From Mycobacteroides chelonae CCUG 47445 (GTDB lineage: Bacteria; Actinomycetota; Actinomycetes; Mycobacteriales; Mycobacteriaceae), in the NCBI RefSeq assembly GCF_001632805.1, contig NZ_CP007220.1, positions 186,001 to 250,000 on the forward strand: DNA of 64,000 nt. Direction: 5' to 3'. The translations under genes and the position numbers were made by a program. Positions 28,337 through 37,853 of the stretch are shown one piece after another (the stretch's first letter is position 1; every line of letters starts with the position of its first letter). The notes under the pieces were generated by a model. The model did not search any database. It was not told the origin of the DNA and worked only from the letters and a program-made list of their open reading frames with translations.

Positions 28337-29270
28337 GTCGCTCCTGTACTGAGGGAGTCGGGTTGCCTGGTCTTCCGAACTGCTCACGCCGGCCCAAGCG
28401 CCGCAACGCAATCCAGTCGCGCAGGCCGGCAACGTCGCGGCGCGTGATCAGGAAGTACCACCCGAACCGCACCCATTCCTGCGGCAGCAGCTTGCGCATG
28501 CCGGGCTGGGACATCAGGTAGCCGCGGTTGCGGTAGGTGAAATAGCGCTTGGTGGCATCGTCTGGGTACTGGGTGTGCATACGCCCACCCAGAATCGGTT
28601 TGAACTCGGCGGCGCCGTTGGGGTGTAGGTATGTCGTTTCCAGGCAGGTTCCGAACGGTAGACCCGAGCGTACGAGCCGCCGGTGCACGTCCACCTCGTC
28701 TCCGCGCACGAACAGACGCAGGTCCGGAACGCCCACGGCCTCTAGGGTTTCAGCGCGAAACAGTGCGCCGTTGAATAGCGAGGCGATGCCCGGCAACAGG
28801 TCTTGGCCGGCTTCGGTGCGCAGCTCCTTGACCCGTCGACGCCACACCAGGCCGCGGCGCAAGGGGAACGCCAACCGGCCGGGGTCATCGATATCGCACA
28901 CCACCGGGGACACCTCGGCGAGACGATGCTTACGGGCACAGGCCAGCAGTGTTTCGAGAACGTCGGTGCCGCCCGGGCGGCCGTCGTCGTCGGCAAGCCA
29001 TACCCAGGCAGCGCCGAGGGTGAGTGCGTGCAACATGCCGAGCGCGAATCCGCCTGCGCCCCCGAGGTTCCGGTGCGAACCCAGGTACGTGGTGGCGATG
29101 GGTTGACCGTCGACCAAGGCCTTCACCGCGGGATCGTTGTCGTTGTCCACCACCACAAGATGATTCGGCGGGACGGTCTGCGTCGTGACGATCTTCAGCG
29201 ACTCGGCCAGTTCCGCGGTGCGCCGGTAGGTGACGACGACGGCGACAACACCGCCGACGGAGTCATCCAT
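28326..29270 (-). CDS. glfT1: Galactofuranosyltransferase GlfT1
   Basis: A 314-residue GT2 enzyme. It has the nucleotide-binding VVVTYRR start, VVDNDNDP, and the metal-binding WLADDDGRP acid cluster. GlfT1 adds the first two galactofuranose units to the rhamnosyl-GlcNAc decaprenyl linker, before GlfT2 polymerises galactan. The start ATG 29270 gives the length of Rv3782 and overlaps the wzt end by 8 bases; the stop overlaps wzm. Encoded between the two exporter subunits, as in other mycobacteria. Confidence 0.93.
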   Translation of the reverse strand: MDDSVGGVVAVVVTYRRTAELAESLKIVTTQTVPPNHLVVVDNDNDPAVKALVDGQPIATTYLGSHRNLGGAGGFALGMLHALTLGAAWVWLADDDGRPGGTDVLETLLACARKHRLAEVSPVVCDIDDPGRLAFPLRRGLVWRRRVKELRTEAGQDLLPGIASLFNGALFRAETLEAVGVPDLRLFVRGDEVDVHRRLVRSGLPFGTCLETTYLHPNGAAEFKPILGGRMHTQYPDDATKRYFTYRNRGYLMSQPGMRKLLPQEWVRFGWYFLITRRDVAGLRDWIALRRLGRREQFGRPGNPTPSVQERHDD

Positions 29271-30051
29271 GGGCGTCTTCGGCCAGGACCTGGGCCACGT
29301 GATCGCCGGCCTCGTTGCCTTCGTAGGCGCGGACCACCTCTTCGATGCCGCCACTCATCTTGATGGTGCCGTGATCGATCCACATTGCCGTGTTGCACAG
29401 TCGGGCCAGAAATTCGTTGGAATGACTGGCGAAGACGAGCATGCCGGAGCGTTCCACTAACTGCTGCAATCGAATTCGGGCCTTCTTCATAAACTCGGCA
29501 TCTACCGCACCGATGCCTTCGTCGAGTAGCAGGATCTCCGGGTCGATGCTGGTGACCACACCCATAGCCAGCCGAACGCGCATACCGGTGGAGTATGTGC
29601 GCAGCGGCATGGAGAGGTACTCGCCGAGTTCGGTGAAGTCGGCGATCTCTTCGACCTTGGCCTGCATCTGTTTACGGGTCTGCCCCAGGAACATGCCGCG
29701 GATGATGATGTTCTCGTATCCTGAGATCTCGGGGTCCATGCCCACGCCCAGGTCGAATACGGGCGCGACCCGCCCCTGGACGTACGAGCTGCCGCGGGTG
29801 GGCTCGTAGATTCCCGAAAGAAGCCGCAGCAGAGTCGATTTGCCCGCGCCGTTGTGGCCGACGAGGCCGACCCGGTCGCCCTCCTTGAGGGACAGCGTGA
29901 TGTCTCGCAGTGCCTCGATGACCACGACGTTCGATTCGTTGCGACCGATGGCGCCGCCGGCCTTGCCGAGAAACGCCTTCTTCAGCGAGCGTGATTTGGC
30001 ATCGAAGATCGGGAATTCCACCCACGCCTCGTGGGTCTGGATACGGACCAT
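29263..30051 (-). CDS. wzt: Galactan exporter, ABC ATPase Wzt
   Basis: A 262-residue ATPase of the polysaccharide-export group. Walker A is GHNGAGKST (about residues 65-73), the signature is YSTGMRVRLAMGV, Walker B is EILLLDEGIGAVD and the switch His is in FASHS. It powers Wzm. There is no C-terminal carbohydrate-binding domain of the kind that recognises capped O-antigens, consistent with Rv3781. First of the wzt-glfT1-wzm set, 11 bases downstream of bpa. Confidence 0.93.
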   Translation of the reverse strand: MVRIQTHEAWVEFPIFDAKSRSLKKAFLGKAGGAIGRNESNVVVIEALRDITLSLKEGDRVGLVGHNGAGKSTLLRLLSGIYEPTRGSSYVQGRVAPVFDLGVGMDPEISGYENIIIRGMFLGQTRKQMQAKVEEIADFTELGEYLSMPLRTYSTGMRVRLAMGVVTSIDPEILLLDEGIGAVDAEFMKKARIRLQQLVERSGMLVFASHSNEFLARLCNTAMWIDHGTIKMSGGIEEVVRAYEGNEAGDHVAQVLAEDAHG

Positions 30052-30062
30052 GTTCTCGGGGC

Positions 30063-30581
30063 CTACAGGTACTGGCCGGTGCCGCTGCCGCCGCCCTGCG
30101 CGGGTACGGAAAGACCGGGCGGCAGAACACCTTGACGCATCTGCTGTAGCTGTGCGCGTGCCGCCATCTGCTGGGCGAAGAGCGCGGTCTGGATGCCGTG
30201 GAACAGCCCCTCCAGCCAGCCCACCAACTGTGCCTGCGCGATGCGCAGCTCGGCATCGGAAGGAATGCTCTCCTCGTTGAACGGCAGGGCGAGGCGCTCC
30301 AGTTCCTCACGGAGCTCGGGGGCCAACCCGTCTTCCAGCTCGGCGATGGATGCGGCGTGGATCTCGCGCAGCCGAGAGCGGCTGGCGTCGTCGAGAGGTG
30401 CCGCGCGCACCTCCTCGAGAAGCTGCTTGATCATCGTGCCGATGCGCATCACCTTGGCGGGTTGCTCGACGAGATCGGTGATCGAGGGGTCGTCGTCGGC
30501 GCTGTCGGCGCCCTTGTCGGCATCGCCGGCGCCCAGAATGATCACCTGGTCGTCGTCATCGTCCTGACCGGGATGGGTCAT
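30063..30581 (-). CDS. bpa: Bacterial proteasome activator Bpa (PafE)
   Basis: A 172-residue helical protein matching mycobacterial Bpa (Rv3780). Bpa forms a 12-subunit ring that opens the 20S proteasome without ATP. The acidic disordered N-terminus (DDDDDQVI), four-helix core (about residues 35-155) and the C-terminal GQYL motif, which docks into proteasome pockets, are all present. The gene start overlaps the end of the upstream membrane-protein gene by 4 bases. Confidence 0.93.
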   Translation of the reverse strand: MTHPGQDDDDDQVIILGAGDADKGADSADDDPSITDLVEQPAKVMRIGTMIKQLLEEVRAAPLDDASRSRLREIHAASIAELEDGLAPELREELERLALPFNEESIPSDAELRIAQAQLVGWLEGLFHGIQTALFAQQMAARAQLQQMRQGVLPPGLSVPAQGGGSGTGQYL

Positions 30582-32554
30582 CTGTCACCTTCCGCCTGTG
30601 GTTTCCGATCGCCGACCCATTCGTAGATCTGGGCGGCGCCGTTGTCGTACAGCTTTCTCCATGATCGGGATCTGTCCAACGACCTTAGTCCGTCGGGAAC
30701 CTTGAACCCCTGGACCACGGGAGTACTGGTCATGACGTAGCGAATATTCAGCGCGTGCACGGCATCGGTCACGCGCCGATCGGTATCGGCGTCGTCGGCG
30801 TAGGCCCAGAAGATGTACCGGTGATAGCCCGGACCCTGTTGCTGCGGGAAGTCGTAGTGCGTCCACAGCGGGTGCAGTCCCGCCACCGCGTACATCCAGC
30901 CCGAGCCGTCCACGTTTCCGTCGCCGATGGTGGTGTCTTTGGCGCCCGGCAGGGTGGCCAGGTAGGCGAACGCGTCGAGTTTCTTGGGCCCGATCATCAC
31001 CTGGTCGTATTTCGCGCCGACGAGGTACTTGTGCGGCAGGAAGTAGTGCCGGGCGGAGAAGGCGCAGACCGCGGCCAACGTGATGGCCGTGGCCACCAGG
31101 GCCCATTGGCGGGTGCGCTCCCCCCGGATCCTCGTCAGCACGGCGTAGGCCAGCGTGAACAAACCGATCCCGGCAGCGGGAGCCAGCAGCAGGCACACGA
31201 TGGCCGACAGCCTGCGCGGGTCGCTGTAGAAGGCGTCGGAGAACAGGGCCACCGCGCGGCCGATGAAACCACCAAAGGGTCTGGAGGAGTGGACAATTGC
31301 CACGATCAGCAGCAGCCAAACCGCAAGTGGCCAGTACACCCGCTTCACGATCAGTACGACAGCGCCGAGAAGTGCCAGCCAGAGCAGGGCGGACTGCACC
31401 GGGTAGTCGGCGAGGTGGCGGGTGTGCTGGGTGAGGGCGTCCAGCAGCGCGCGCTTCTTTCCCCACGGAGTGGTGAATTGGTGTCCTGCGATGATCTCGG
31501 ACAGCTGGAGCAGGGTGCGCAGTTGCGGGTAGAGCAGCACCAGAGAGACGACACCGGCAATGGCCAACGGCAAGAACCCATTTCCCACCCGGCGTCGGGG
31601 CTTGTGTTCCTTGCCGCGGTATCGGGACAGTGGCGCAAGGAGCCACCAGGCGGCGACGAAGACGACCGCCACGATGGCACCGGAGGTGTGCACCGAGGCG
31701 ATTCCCACGAATGCCAGCACCGCCACGGGTATGCGGCTGCGGTCGGCGACCACGCTCGTGACGGCGATTACCGCCGGACCCACCAGGGCGAAGGACACGA
31801 GGTTCGGCACCGCCGCCACGTGGAACTCCACGTAGGGCAGCGCCGTGAACGAGGCCGAGAGCGCGGCGGCGGTGGCTGCGCAACCGGCCTGGAAGGTGCG
31901 GCTGGTGCGGCCGCGCAGCATCTGCCAGGCCAGTGCCGCGGCGCTGAGCGGGAAGAGCAGCGACCCGGCCACCGCGTACAGCGTGTAACTCGTCGTGGGA
32001 GCCGCGCCGGTCAGTTGGCTCAGCACTGCCGCCAGACCGTGGAAGGCCGACGGGTAGTAGAGAGTCGCGTGCGTCTCGACATTGCGGAGGTCGCCCATCC
32101 GGGTCGACGATGCTTGCCCGGTGTCGAGGATGTAGCGGATGGTGTTCCCGTGCCACATCGAGTCCCAGGTACTGGGGACCGATTGCCAGTTGGTCAGTCC
32201 GCGCAAGAATGCGTAGAAGATGAGCCCGGATCCGATCGCGATGCCGAACGCGACCGCGATCACTGCCGCACGACTTTGTGACGGGAATTGTTCGGCGTGC
32301 TCTTTTGGCCGCAGCCAACGCCACAGCAGCCGTGCGACGACGATCCCGCCGAGGAGCGCAAACCCGGCGGAGACTGAATTCCACGGTATGCCGATTGAGC
32401 CGAAGGTGACGATGCACAGCCCAACTAGCCCATAGGTCAATGCAGGTGCGGTGACGGCGGCCGAATGTGTTGGTAGCCCGAAGGCTCGGCCAATCAGCCA
32501 GCCTGGGATGAACAGCAACAGCAGTGCCGTGGCCACCCCGAAAGCGAACGACAT
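30578..32554 (-). CDS. Large polytopic membrane protein (Rv3779-like, DUF6541)
   Basis: A 658-residue protein with about 12-14 hydrophobic helices and a hydrophilic C-terminal domain from about residue 530 (TTIGDGNVDGSGWMYAVAG..., YHRYIFWAYADDADTDRR). The layout resembles GT-C enzymes and M. tuberculosis Rv3779, which has been linked to polyprenyl-phosphomannose metabolism. The N-terminal helix pattern (FIPGWLIGRAFGL) supports this family. Substrate cannot be read from sequence. It is first in the operon with bpa. Confidence 0.75.
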   Translation of the reverse strand: MSFAFGVATALLLLFIPGWLIGRAFGLPTHSAAVTAPALTYGLVGLCIVTFGSIGIPWNSVSAGFALLGGIVVARLLWRWLRPKEHAEQFPSQSRAAVIAVAFGIAIGSGLIFYAFLRGLTNWQSVPSTWDSMWHGNTIRYILDTGQASSTRMGDLRNVETHATLYYPSAFHGLAAVLSQLTGAAPTTSYTLYAVAGSLLFPLSAAALAWQMLRGRTSRTFQAGCAATAAALSASFTALPYVEFHVAAVPNLVSFALVGPAVIAVTSVVADRSRIPVAVLAFVGIASVHTSGAIVAVVFVAAWWLLAPLSRYRGKEHKPRRRVGNGFLPLAIAGVVSLVLLYPQLRTLLQLSEIIAGHQFTTPWGKKRALLDALTQHTRHLADYPVQSALLWLALLGAVVLIVKRVYWPLAVWLLLIVAIVHSSRPFGGFIGRAVALFSDAFYSDPRRLSAIVCLLLAPAAGIGLFTLAYAVLTRIRGERTRQWALVATAITLAAVCAFSARHYFLPHKYLVGAKYDQVMIGPKKLDAFAYLATLPGAKDTTIGDGNVDGSGWMYAVAGLHPLWTHYDFPQQQGPGYHRYIFWAYADDADTDRRVTDAVHALNIRYVMTSTPVVQGFKVPDGLRSLDRSRSWRKLYDNGAAQIYEWVGDRKPQAEGDR

Positions 32555-32663
32555 TGCTCTAGTATGACTACACGAGACGGCGCCGTTAACCGTCGTCCGT
32601 CGGGGCGTGGTGCAACGACGGGTTCAGCGCCGTGACCTGTGGTGAGCATCTAAGGTGTCTGGC

Positions 32664-33860
32664 ATGGCTTATGACGTCGCCCGGGTGCGTGGTTTGCACC
32701 CGACCCTCGGCGACGGGTGGGTACATTTCGATACCCAAGCCGGGATGCTCATCCCCGATGCGGTTGCTACGACTGTATCCACAGCGTTCCGGGGATCCTT
32801 TTCCGACACGCGGGGTCCGCACCCCAGCGCGCGGCGCAGTGCTGCCGTCCTGGAGGCCGCTCGGCACGCTGCCGCCGATCTGGTGGGTGCCGACGCGCGC
32901 GGGGTGGTGCTGGGCAGTGACCGCGCCGTTCTGCTCAATTCTCTGGCGGAAGGATCGTCCTCCAAAGCGGGCCTCGGCTACGAGCTGGTGGTGTCCAGAC
33001 TCGACGAAGAAGCCAATGTGCAGCCGTGGCTGCGTTCGGCCAACCGATACGGCGCCAAGGTCAAGTGGGCCGAGGTCGACATCGAGTCCGGCGATCTGCC
33101 GTCCTGGCAGTGGGAGTCTTTGATTACCAAGCCGACCCGGCTGGTGGCGGTGACGGCCGCTTCTTCGACCCTGGGCACGGTGCCGGATCTGCAACAGGCC
33201 ACCAAGCTCGCGCACGCGGTCGGTGGTCTCGTGGTGATGGACTGTTCAAGCCTGGTGCCGTATCGCGCCTTCGATATCGAAGACCTGGACGCCGATGTTG
33301 TCGCCTTCAACGCGACGGCATGGGGTGGACCGCCGGTGGGCGCGTTGGTCTTCCGGGATCCTGCGCTGCTGGATTCGATCAGTTCGATTTCGCTCAACCC
33401 GCTGGCGAGCGGGCCCGCGCGCCTGGAGCTGGGCGGGCATCAGTTCGCGATGCTGGCCGGGCTGGTTGCCAGCGTGGAGTACCTGGCCGGTTTGGACGAG
33501 TCCGCGTCGGGCACCCGGCGCGAGCGGCTGCTGACGTCCCTGACTTCGGCGGGCGCGTATCTGGATTGGTTGTTCCGGTATCTGGTGAGCGCGCTGCGGA
33601 CCCTGCCGCGGGTCATGGTCATCGGGGCTCCGGAGGACCGGATTCCCGCGCTCAGCTTCACTGTGATCGGGATTCCCGCGGACCGGGTGGTGCAGCGACT
33701 GGCCGACAACGGGGTGTGCGCGATCGCCAACACCAGCTCGCGGGTGCTCGACGCTATCGGTGTGAACGAGATCGGCGGCGCGATAACGGTTGGGTTGGGG
33801 CACTATTCGACGGCCGCCGAGGTCGACCAGCTGGTACGCGCGGTCGCCTCGCTGGGGTGA
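32664..33860 (+). CDS. Cysteine desulfurase/aminotransferase-fold protein lacking the PLP lysine
   Basis: A 398-residue protein of the class V aminotransferase fold, matching Rv3778c by position. The expected segment before the PLP lysine (S-x-H-K-x-x-G-P in the encapsulin cargo desulfurase at 38266) reads [12 protein letters not shown] here, so His and Lys are replaced by Thr218 and Ala219. An Asp in VMDCSSLVP is kept. It is therefore unlikely to be a normal PLP enzyme. Start ATG 32664 follows AAGGTG by 6 bases. It is divergent from the Rv3779-like gene, as in M. tuberculosis. Confidence 0.78.
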   Translation: MAYDVARVRGLHPTLGDGWVHFDTQAGMLIPDAVATTVSTAFRGSFSDTRGPHPSARRSAAVLEAARHAAADLVGADARGVVLGSDRAVLLNSLAEGSSSKAGLGYELVVSRLDEEANVQPWLRSANRYGAKVKWAEVDIESGDLPSWQWESLITKPTRLVAVTAASSTLGTVPDLQQATKLAHAVGGLVVMDCSSLVPYRAFDIEDLDADVVAFNATAWGGPPVGALVFRDPALLDSISSISLNPLASGPARLELGGHQFAMLAGLVASVEYLAGLDESASGTRRERLLTSLTSAGAYLDWLFRYLVSALRTLPRVMVIGAPEDRIPALSFTVIGIPADRVVQRLADNGVCAIANTSSRVLDAIGVNEIGGAITVGLGHYSTAAEVDQLVRAVASLG

Positions 33861-33873
33861 CCGCGGCGCCAGC

Positions 33874-34860
33874 TCAGAGTGTCAGTAGTACCTTCCCCAC
33901 GACCTCCCCGCTCTCCAGCAGGCGGTGAGCCTCGGCCGCTTGGCTCACCGGGATCTCGGCGCCCACGATCGGCCGGACCTTCCCCGCCTCGACAAGCGGC
34001 CACAGGTTCCGCGTGACGGAATCGACGATCGCGGCCTTGCCGGACGGTCCGTCCAGTGGCCGTCCGCGCAGCGTGGTAGCGGTGACGGAGCCGCGTTTGG
34101 TGATCAGCTTGGCGATGTTCAGCTCTGCCACCGCGCCGCCTTGCATACCGATGATGACGAGGTGGCCGTCATTGCCGAGAGCATCGACGTTCCGGTCCAG
34201 ATACTTCGCTCCCATGATGTCCAGGATGAGGTCGGCTCCGGCACCGTCGGTGAAGTTGTGAACTGCCTGTACAAAATCGGTGGCCCGGTAGTTGATGGCC
34301 AGATCGGCACCAAGATCACGACAGGCGTCGAGTTTGTCGGGGGTGCCTGCGGTGATCGCAACCCGAACGCCGAGCGCCTTGGCTACCTGAATGGCATGGG
34401 TGCCGATTCCGCTTGAGCCACCGTGAATCAGGATAGATTGTCCGGCAGTCATTCTCGCCGTCATCACGAGGTTCGACCACACCGTGCAGGCGACTTCGGG
34501 TAGTGCCGCAGCGACATCAAGGTTGATGTTTGAGGGAATCGGCAGTACCTGACCGGCGGGTACCGCCACCTTCTCGGCGTACCCGCCACCGGACAGCAGA
34601 GCACAAACAGATTGTCCTACAGCCCATTCCGTGACATCTGCGCCAACCTGACCGATGGTTCCGGAGCATTCGAGTCCCAAGATGTGGCTCGCACCGGGCG
34701 GCATGGGATACAGGCCCTGGCGCTGTAGCAGATCCGCGCGGTTAACTGCGGCGGCCGTTACATCGATCAGTATTTCGCCTGGTCCCGGAGTTGGGTCGGG
34801 AACTTCGGTCCAGCACAGCGCTTCTGGCCCACCCGGCTGGTCAACGGTGATAGCGTGCAT
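33874..34860 (-). CDS. NADPH:quinone oxidoreductase (MDR superfamily, Rv3777-like)
   Basis: A 328-residue medium-chain reductase of the zinc-free quinone oxidoreductase (PIG3/QOR) group. The N-terminal GroES-like domain (VNRADLLQRQGLYPMPPGA, LGLECSGTI) is followed by a Rossmann domain with GGSSGIGTHAIQVAKALG. It should reduce quinones with NADPH in the cytoplasm. ATG 34860 gives the usual length. Convergent with the PLP-fold gene, 13 bases apart. Confidence 0.85.
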   Translation of the reverse strand: MHAITVDQPGGPEALCWTEVPDPTPGPGEILIDVTAAAVNRADLLQRQGLYPMPPGASHILGLECSGTIGQVGADVTEWAVGQSVCALLSGGGYAEKVAVPAGQVLPIPSNINLDVAAALPEVACTVWSNLVMTARMTAGQSILIHGGSSGIGTHAIQVAKALGVRVAITAGTPDKLDACRDLGADLAINYRATDFVQAVHNFTDGAGADLILDIMGAKYLDRNVDALGNDGHLVIIGMQGGAVAELNIAKLITKRGSVTATTLRGRPLDGPSGKAAIVDSVTRNLWPLVEAGKVRPIVGAEIPVSQAAEAHRLLESGEVVGKVLLTL

Positions 34861-34963
34861 AGCATCCAGACTATGCCGAGCTATTGGTGGTCGCCGGGTT
34901 ATCGGACAGTGCGGGTGGAGGCGCGGTCGAGGCCATGGCTTGGTCGACGGAGGGGGATGGTGC

Positions 34964-35467
34964 ATGAGTACACGTTCGGAGAGCGAAGTCCCGGGACTTG
35001 ACCTCGCCGAATTTCGTTCGTGGCAAAACTTTTGGATAGCGACTAACCGGTTGTACTTTTTGTTGAACCGCAAAATGGTTGCTTCGCACGGAATTTCGTT
35101 GACCGACTTCCAAGTGCTTCAGCAATTGTTGCGGTCAGCTAACGGCAGTTGCCGGATGGGGGATATCGCCACCAGCCTGTTGGCCTCGCGCAGCCGGATC
35201 ACGCACCAGGTGCGCCGCCTCGAGGAACAGGGGCTGGTGAAACGGGGGTCGATGCCCCAGGACCGTCGGGCGGTCTTGGCGGCGCTTACCGAGCAGGGCC
35301 GCACGCTGGGCGAGGCGGCGATGCGTACGTACTCCGAATGTGTTCGTGAGCACTATCTGACCCGCCTGACCCGGCCACAGCAGGCGGCCATCGCCGAGAG
35401 CTTCCGGCGGGTCGGAGAGGGTGCCGAAGAGGCGCTCCATGACACCGAGGGCCGCGGCGGGGAGTAG
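34964..35467 (+). CDS. MarR family transcriptional regulator
   Basis: A 167-residue MarR-type winged-helix protein: LTDFQVLQQLLRSANGSCRMGDIATSLLASRSRITHQVRRLEEQGLVKR forms the DNA-binding unit, and PQDRRAVLAALTEQGR the wing. The ATG at 34964 is preceded by GGAGGGGG about 8 bases upstream, which decides the start. Its gene is divergent from the quinone reductase with about 100 bases between, so it may regulate that gene. Confidence 0.87.
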   Translation: MSTRSESEVPGLDLAEFRSWQNFWIATNRLYFLLNRKMVASHGISLTDFQVLQQLLRSANGSCRMGDIATSLLASRSRITHQVRRLEEQGLVKRGSMPQDRRAVLAALTEQGRTLGEAAMRTYSECVREHYLTRLTRPQQAAIAESFRRVGEGAEEALHDTEGRGGE

Positions 35468-35498
35468 ATCGCTCGGCGGAGCCGCTAGGCTTGCCGAC

Positions 35499-35585
35499 GG
35501 TGGCGTGGCAGAGCGGCCTAATGCACTCGCCTTGAAAGCGAGAGACGGCTAACACCGTCCGGGGGTTCAAATCCCTCCGCCACCG
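35499..35585 (+). tRNA. tRNA-Ser(UGA)
   Basis: An 87-nt class II tRNA with acceptor arms GGTGGCG and CGCCACC, a D-arm with AGCGGCC, anticodon stem CTCGC/GCGAG around loop CTTGAAA (anticodon TGA, reads UCA), a long variable arm and T-arm GGGGGTTCAAATCCCTC. CCA is not encoded. Confidence 0.96.
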
Positions 35586-35761
35586 CTCTTAACGCCGCAG
35601 CTGGACTGTGCGCAGCTGGGGATGTTTCTGGGTCCCGGCCCGGCTCGAACGGGCTGCCTCCCTCGCCGGCTGCGTATGCAGCGGACCGCGGGTACCGGTT
35701 GACGCGGTCTAGGGCGGGCGCCGCTGATGCTGCCAGGCAGGATTTGCGTCCGGCAACAGAT

Positions 35762-36295
35762 TTACGACCGCGGCCGCGTGATGAGTTGTGTATGTACGGA
35801 CGTCGAGCCGGTGGTCAGATCCAGTACCGGGCAGTGTGCGTCCACGGCCTCCTGCAGCTCGCGATACCGCTCCTCGCTGTCCGGGCCCGAGACCGTCACG
35901 GTGACCCGGATCTGCTGGAAGCCGGGCCGGATGCTGTCGTCCAAGCCGAAGAACCCGCGTACATCGAGGTCACCTTCGGCGCTGGCGCTGAGCGAATCGA
36001 CTTGAACTCCTAGTCTTTCCGCCCAGAAGCGATAGGTCACCACTTGGCAGGACAGCAGCGATGCCAAGTAGTACTCGACGGGGTTCGGCGCGGTGTTCTG
36101 TCCGCCGAGACCCGGTGGCTCGTCGACATGGACGCGGTACTTGCCCAGGGCGATTTCGCTGCCGACCGTGCCCTCTGGTTGGGCGGACGCCTTGAACACC
36201 ACCGTTGCGGCCGCCGGGTTGTCGGCTACTGCCGCACGGGTCGCGTCGGTGATCGCGTTGAGGGATGTTGTCGAGGCAGTCACGCGCGGTGACAT
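35762..36295 (-). CDS. OsmC family protein
   Basis: About 177 residues of an OsmC/Ohr-type protein. The two reactive cysteines are visible: LLSCQVVTYRFWAERLG and DAHCPVLDL. NPVEYYLASLLSC matches the OsmC group that works on organic hydroperoxides. ATG 36295 is chosen; GTG 36304 would add three residues and neither has a clear ribosome site. It stands alone between tRNA-Ser and the methyltransferase operon; 35586-35761 between the tRNA and this gene shows nothing recognisable. Confidence 0.85.
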   Translation of the reverse strand: MSPRVTASTTSLNAITDATRAAVADNPAAATVVFKASAQPEGTVGSEIALGKYRVHVDEPPGLGGQNTAPNPVEYYLASLLSCQVVTYRFWAERLGVQVDSLSASAEGDLDVRGFFGLDDSIRPGFQQIRVTVTVSGPDSEERYRELQEAVDAHCPVLDLTTGSTSVHTQLITRPRS

Positions 36296-36397
36296 TAGTG
36301 GCACTGGCGCCGCGACGGGAGGGTTGCGTCCGTGGTGAATCCAACGGTCGAGGACGTAGGCCTATTTAAAAGGAGAAGTTTCCTCTAAATTGGAGTC

Positions 36398-37198
36398 ATG
36401 GCTGACAGAGAAACACTTCCGCTGGCTGGGCGCAGAGACGAGGACCTTCCCGGGCACTGGTTGTTGGCGCGGCTGGGCAAGCGCGTCCTGCGTCCGGGCG
36501 GGCTTGAACTGACCACGCGGCTCTTGGCTGCTGGGAAGGTGACCGATGCCGATGTGGTCGAACTCGGGCCAGGTCTCGGCCGGACCGCGCGTGACATCGT
36601 GGCGCTGCGCCCGCGCTCCTACGTTGGTGTCGATGACACCGCGGCGGCTACCCAATCGGTACGCGATGTGGTTGCACCGTGTGGTGGTCGGGTGATCGTC
36701 GCGGATGCCGCCAGCACGGGTCTGCCCGACGCCAGCGCCGACGTCGTAGTGGGCGAGGCGATGCTGACGATGCAGAGTGACAAGGCCAAGCGCGCCATCG
36801 TCGACGAGGCCTATCGGCTACTACGGCCCGGTGGGCGGTACGCGATTCACGAGCTCGGGCTCACGCCGGACTCCGTGGATACCGCCACCAAGGACGAGAT
36901 TCGCCGTGCGTTGGCTCGTTCGATCAAGGTCAACGCACGACCGCTCACCGTGGCCGAATGGAGTGAGCTGCTCATGGCCTCGGGATTCGAAGTGGTGAGC
37001 ACCGACCGGGCACCGATGGCACTGCTCAGCCCGCGTCGCATCATCGCCGACGAGGGCGTACTCGGGGCCCTGCGTCTGGTGAAAAACGTTCTCCTGCATG
37101 GTGGGGCGCGCAAGCGAGTGCTCGCCATGCGCCATACGTTTCGGGAACACGCCAACGCGCTGACGGCAGTCGCCGTGGTGGGCGTGCGCCCCGAATGA
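36398..37198 (+). CDS. Class I SAM-dependent methyltransferase
   Basis: A 266-residue methyltransferase with motif I VVELGPGLGRTA (about residues 52-63), the acidic residue ending motif II in YVGVDDT, VADAASTGLPDASAD and YRLLRPGGRYAIHELGL. The methyl acceptor cannot be told. TTGGAGTC lies directly before the ATG, and an AT-rich stretch (36360-36395) upstream suits a promoter. It overlaps the next gene by 4 bases, so methyltransferase, regulator and cupin form one operon. Confidence 0.82.
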   Translation: MADRETLPLAGRRDEDLPGHWLLARLGKRVLRPGGLELTTRLLAAGKVTDADVVELGPGLGRTARDIVALRPRSYVGVDDTAAATQSVRDVVAPCGGRVIVADAASTGLPDASADVVVGEAMLTMQSDKAKRAIVDEAYRLLRPGGRYAIHELGLTPDSVDTATKDEIRRALARSIKVNARPLTVAEWSELLMASGFEVVSTDRAPMALLSPRRIIADEGVLGALRLVKNVLLHGGARKRVLAMRHTFREHANALTAVAVVGVRPE

Positions 37199-37851
37199 CC
37201 GTTGACCGCCGAGCGGGCCAGCAGCGCGAGCGGGTGCTCGGGCTGCTGCGGGAGGCAAGGCAGCCGGTCGGGGTGCAACACATTGCCGACAGCCTGGGGA
37301 TTCACATCACCACGGTGAGGTTTCACCTCAGAACCCTGGAAGAACAGGGTCATATCGTCCGGCGCAGTGGTGGTGCCGGGCAGAGGGCGGGCAGGCCGAG
37401 CCTGGCCTACGCGGTCGCCCCGCGACTGGATTACGCCGATGTCGTGTCACTGTTCGCGGTGCATCTCGGTGGCACCGCAGCAGAGCGCGAATCACGGGCG
37501 GCACTGGTTGGCGCCGACCTTGCACACCGCGTGAATGTTGCGCGGCACCGGGCGTCGCTTCCGGCCGTGGATTTGGTGGTGGAAACCCTTGGTGAACTTG
37601 GTTTTACGGTGCAGTCCACGCTGATGTCCTTTGGGAGCGTCACCGTGCAGATCTGTTCTTGCCCACTTGCCGAGATCGCCACCACGGCTCCGGAAGTGGT
37701 TCGCGGAATCCAGCGTGGACTCATCCAGGAGGTTCTCGACGTGAATGCCGACGCGGTCGGGGGCCAGTTTGAGGTCACCGTATCGCCCGATGCCGGGCAC
37801 GGGGATTGCACTGTCAGCCTGACTCTGGATCCACAGGTGAAAGGGAGATAG
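37195..37851 (+). CDS. HTH regulator with C-terminal cysteines (ArsR/SufR-like)
   Basis: A 218-residue protein with an N-terminal winged helix (ERVLGLLREARQPVGVQHIADSLGIHITTVRFHLRTLEEQG) and RRSGGAGQRAGRPSLAYAV wing. The C-terminal domain has Cys154 and Cys156 (VQICSCPLAE) and Cys205 (GDCTVSL). This layout resembles SufR-like regulators that bind an iron-sulfur cluster, but the cysteine spacing does not exactly match. Cluster binding is inference. Overlaps the methyltransferase gene by 4 bases and is followed by a cupin 2 bases later. Confidence 0.78.
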   Translation: MTVDRRAGQQRERVLGLLREARQPVGVQHIADSLGIHITTVRFHLRTLEEQGHIVRRSGGAGQRAGRPSLAYAVAPRLDYADVVSLFAVHLGGTAAERESRAALVGADLAHRVNVARHRASLPAVDLVVETLGELGFTVQSTLMSFGSVTVQICSCPLAEIATTAPEVVRGIQRGLIQEVLDVNADAVGGQFEVTVSPDAGHGDCTVSLTLDPQVKGR

Positions 37852-37853
37852 TC

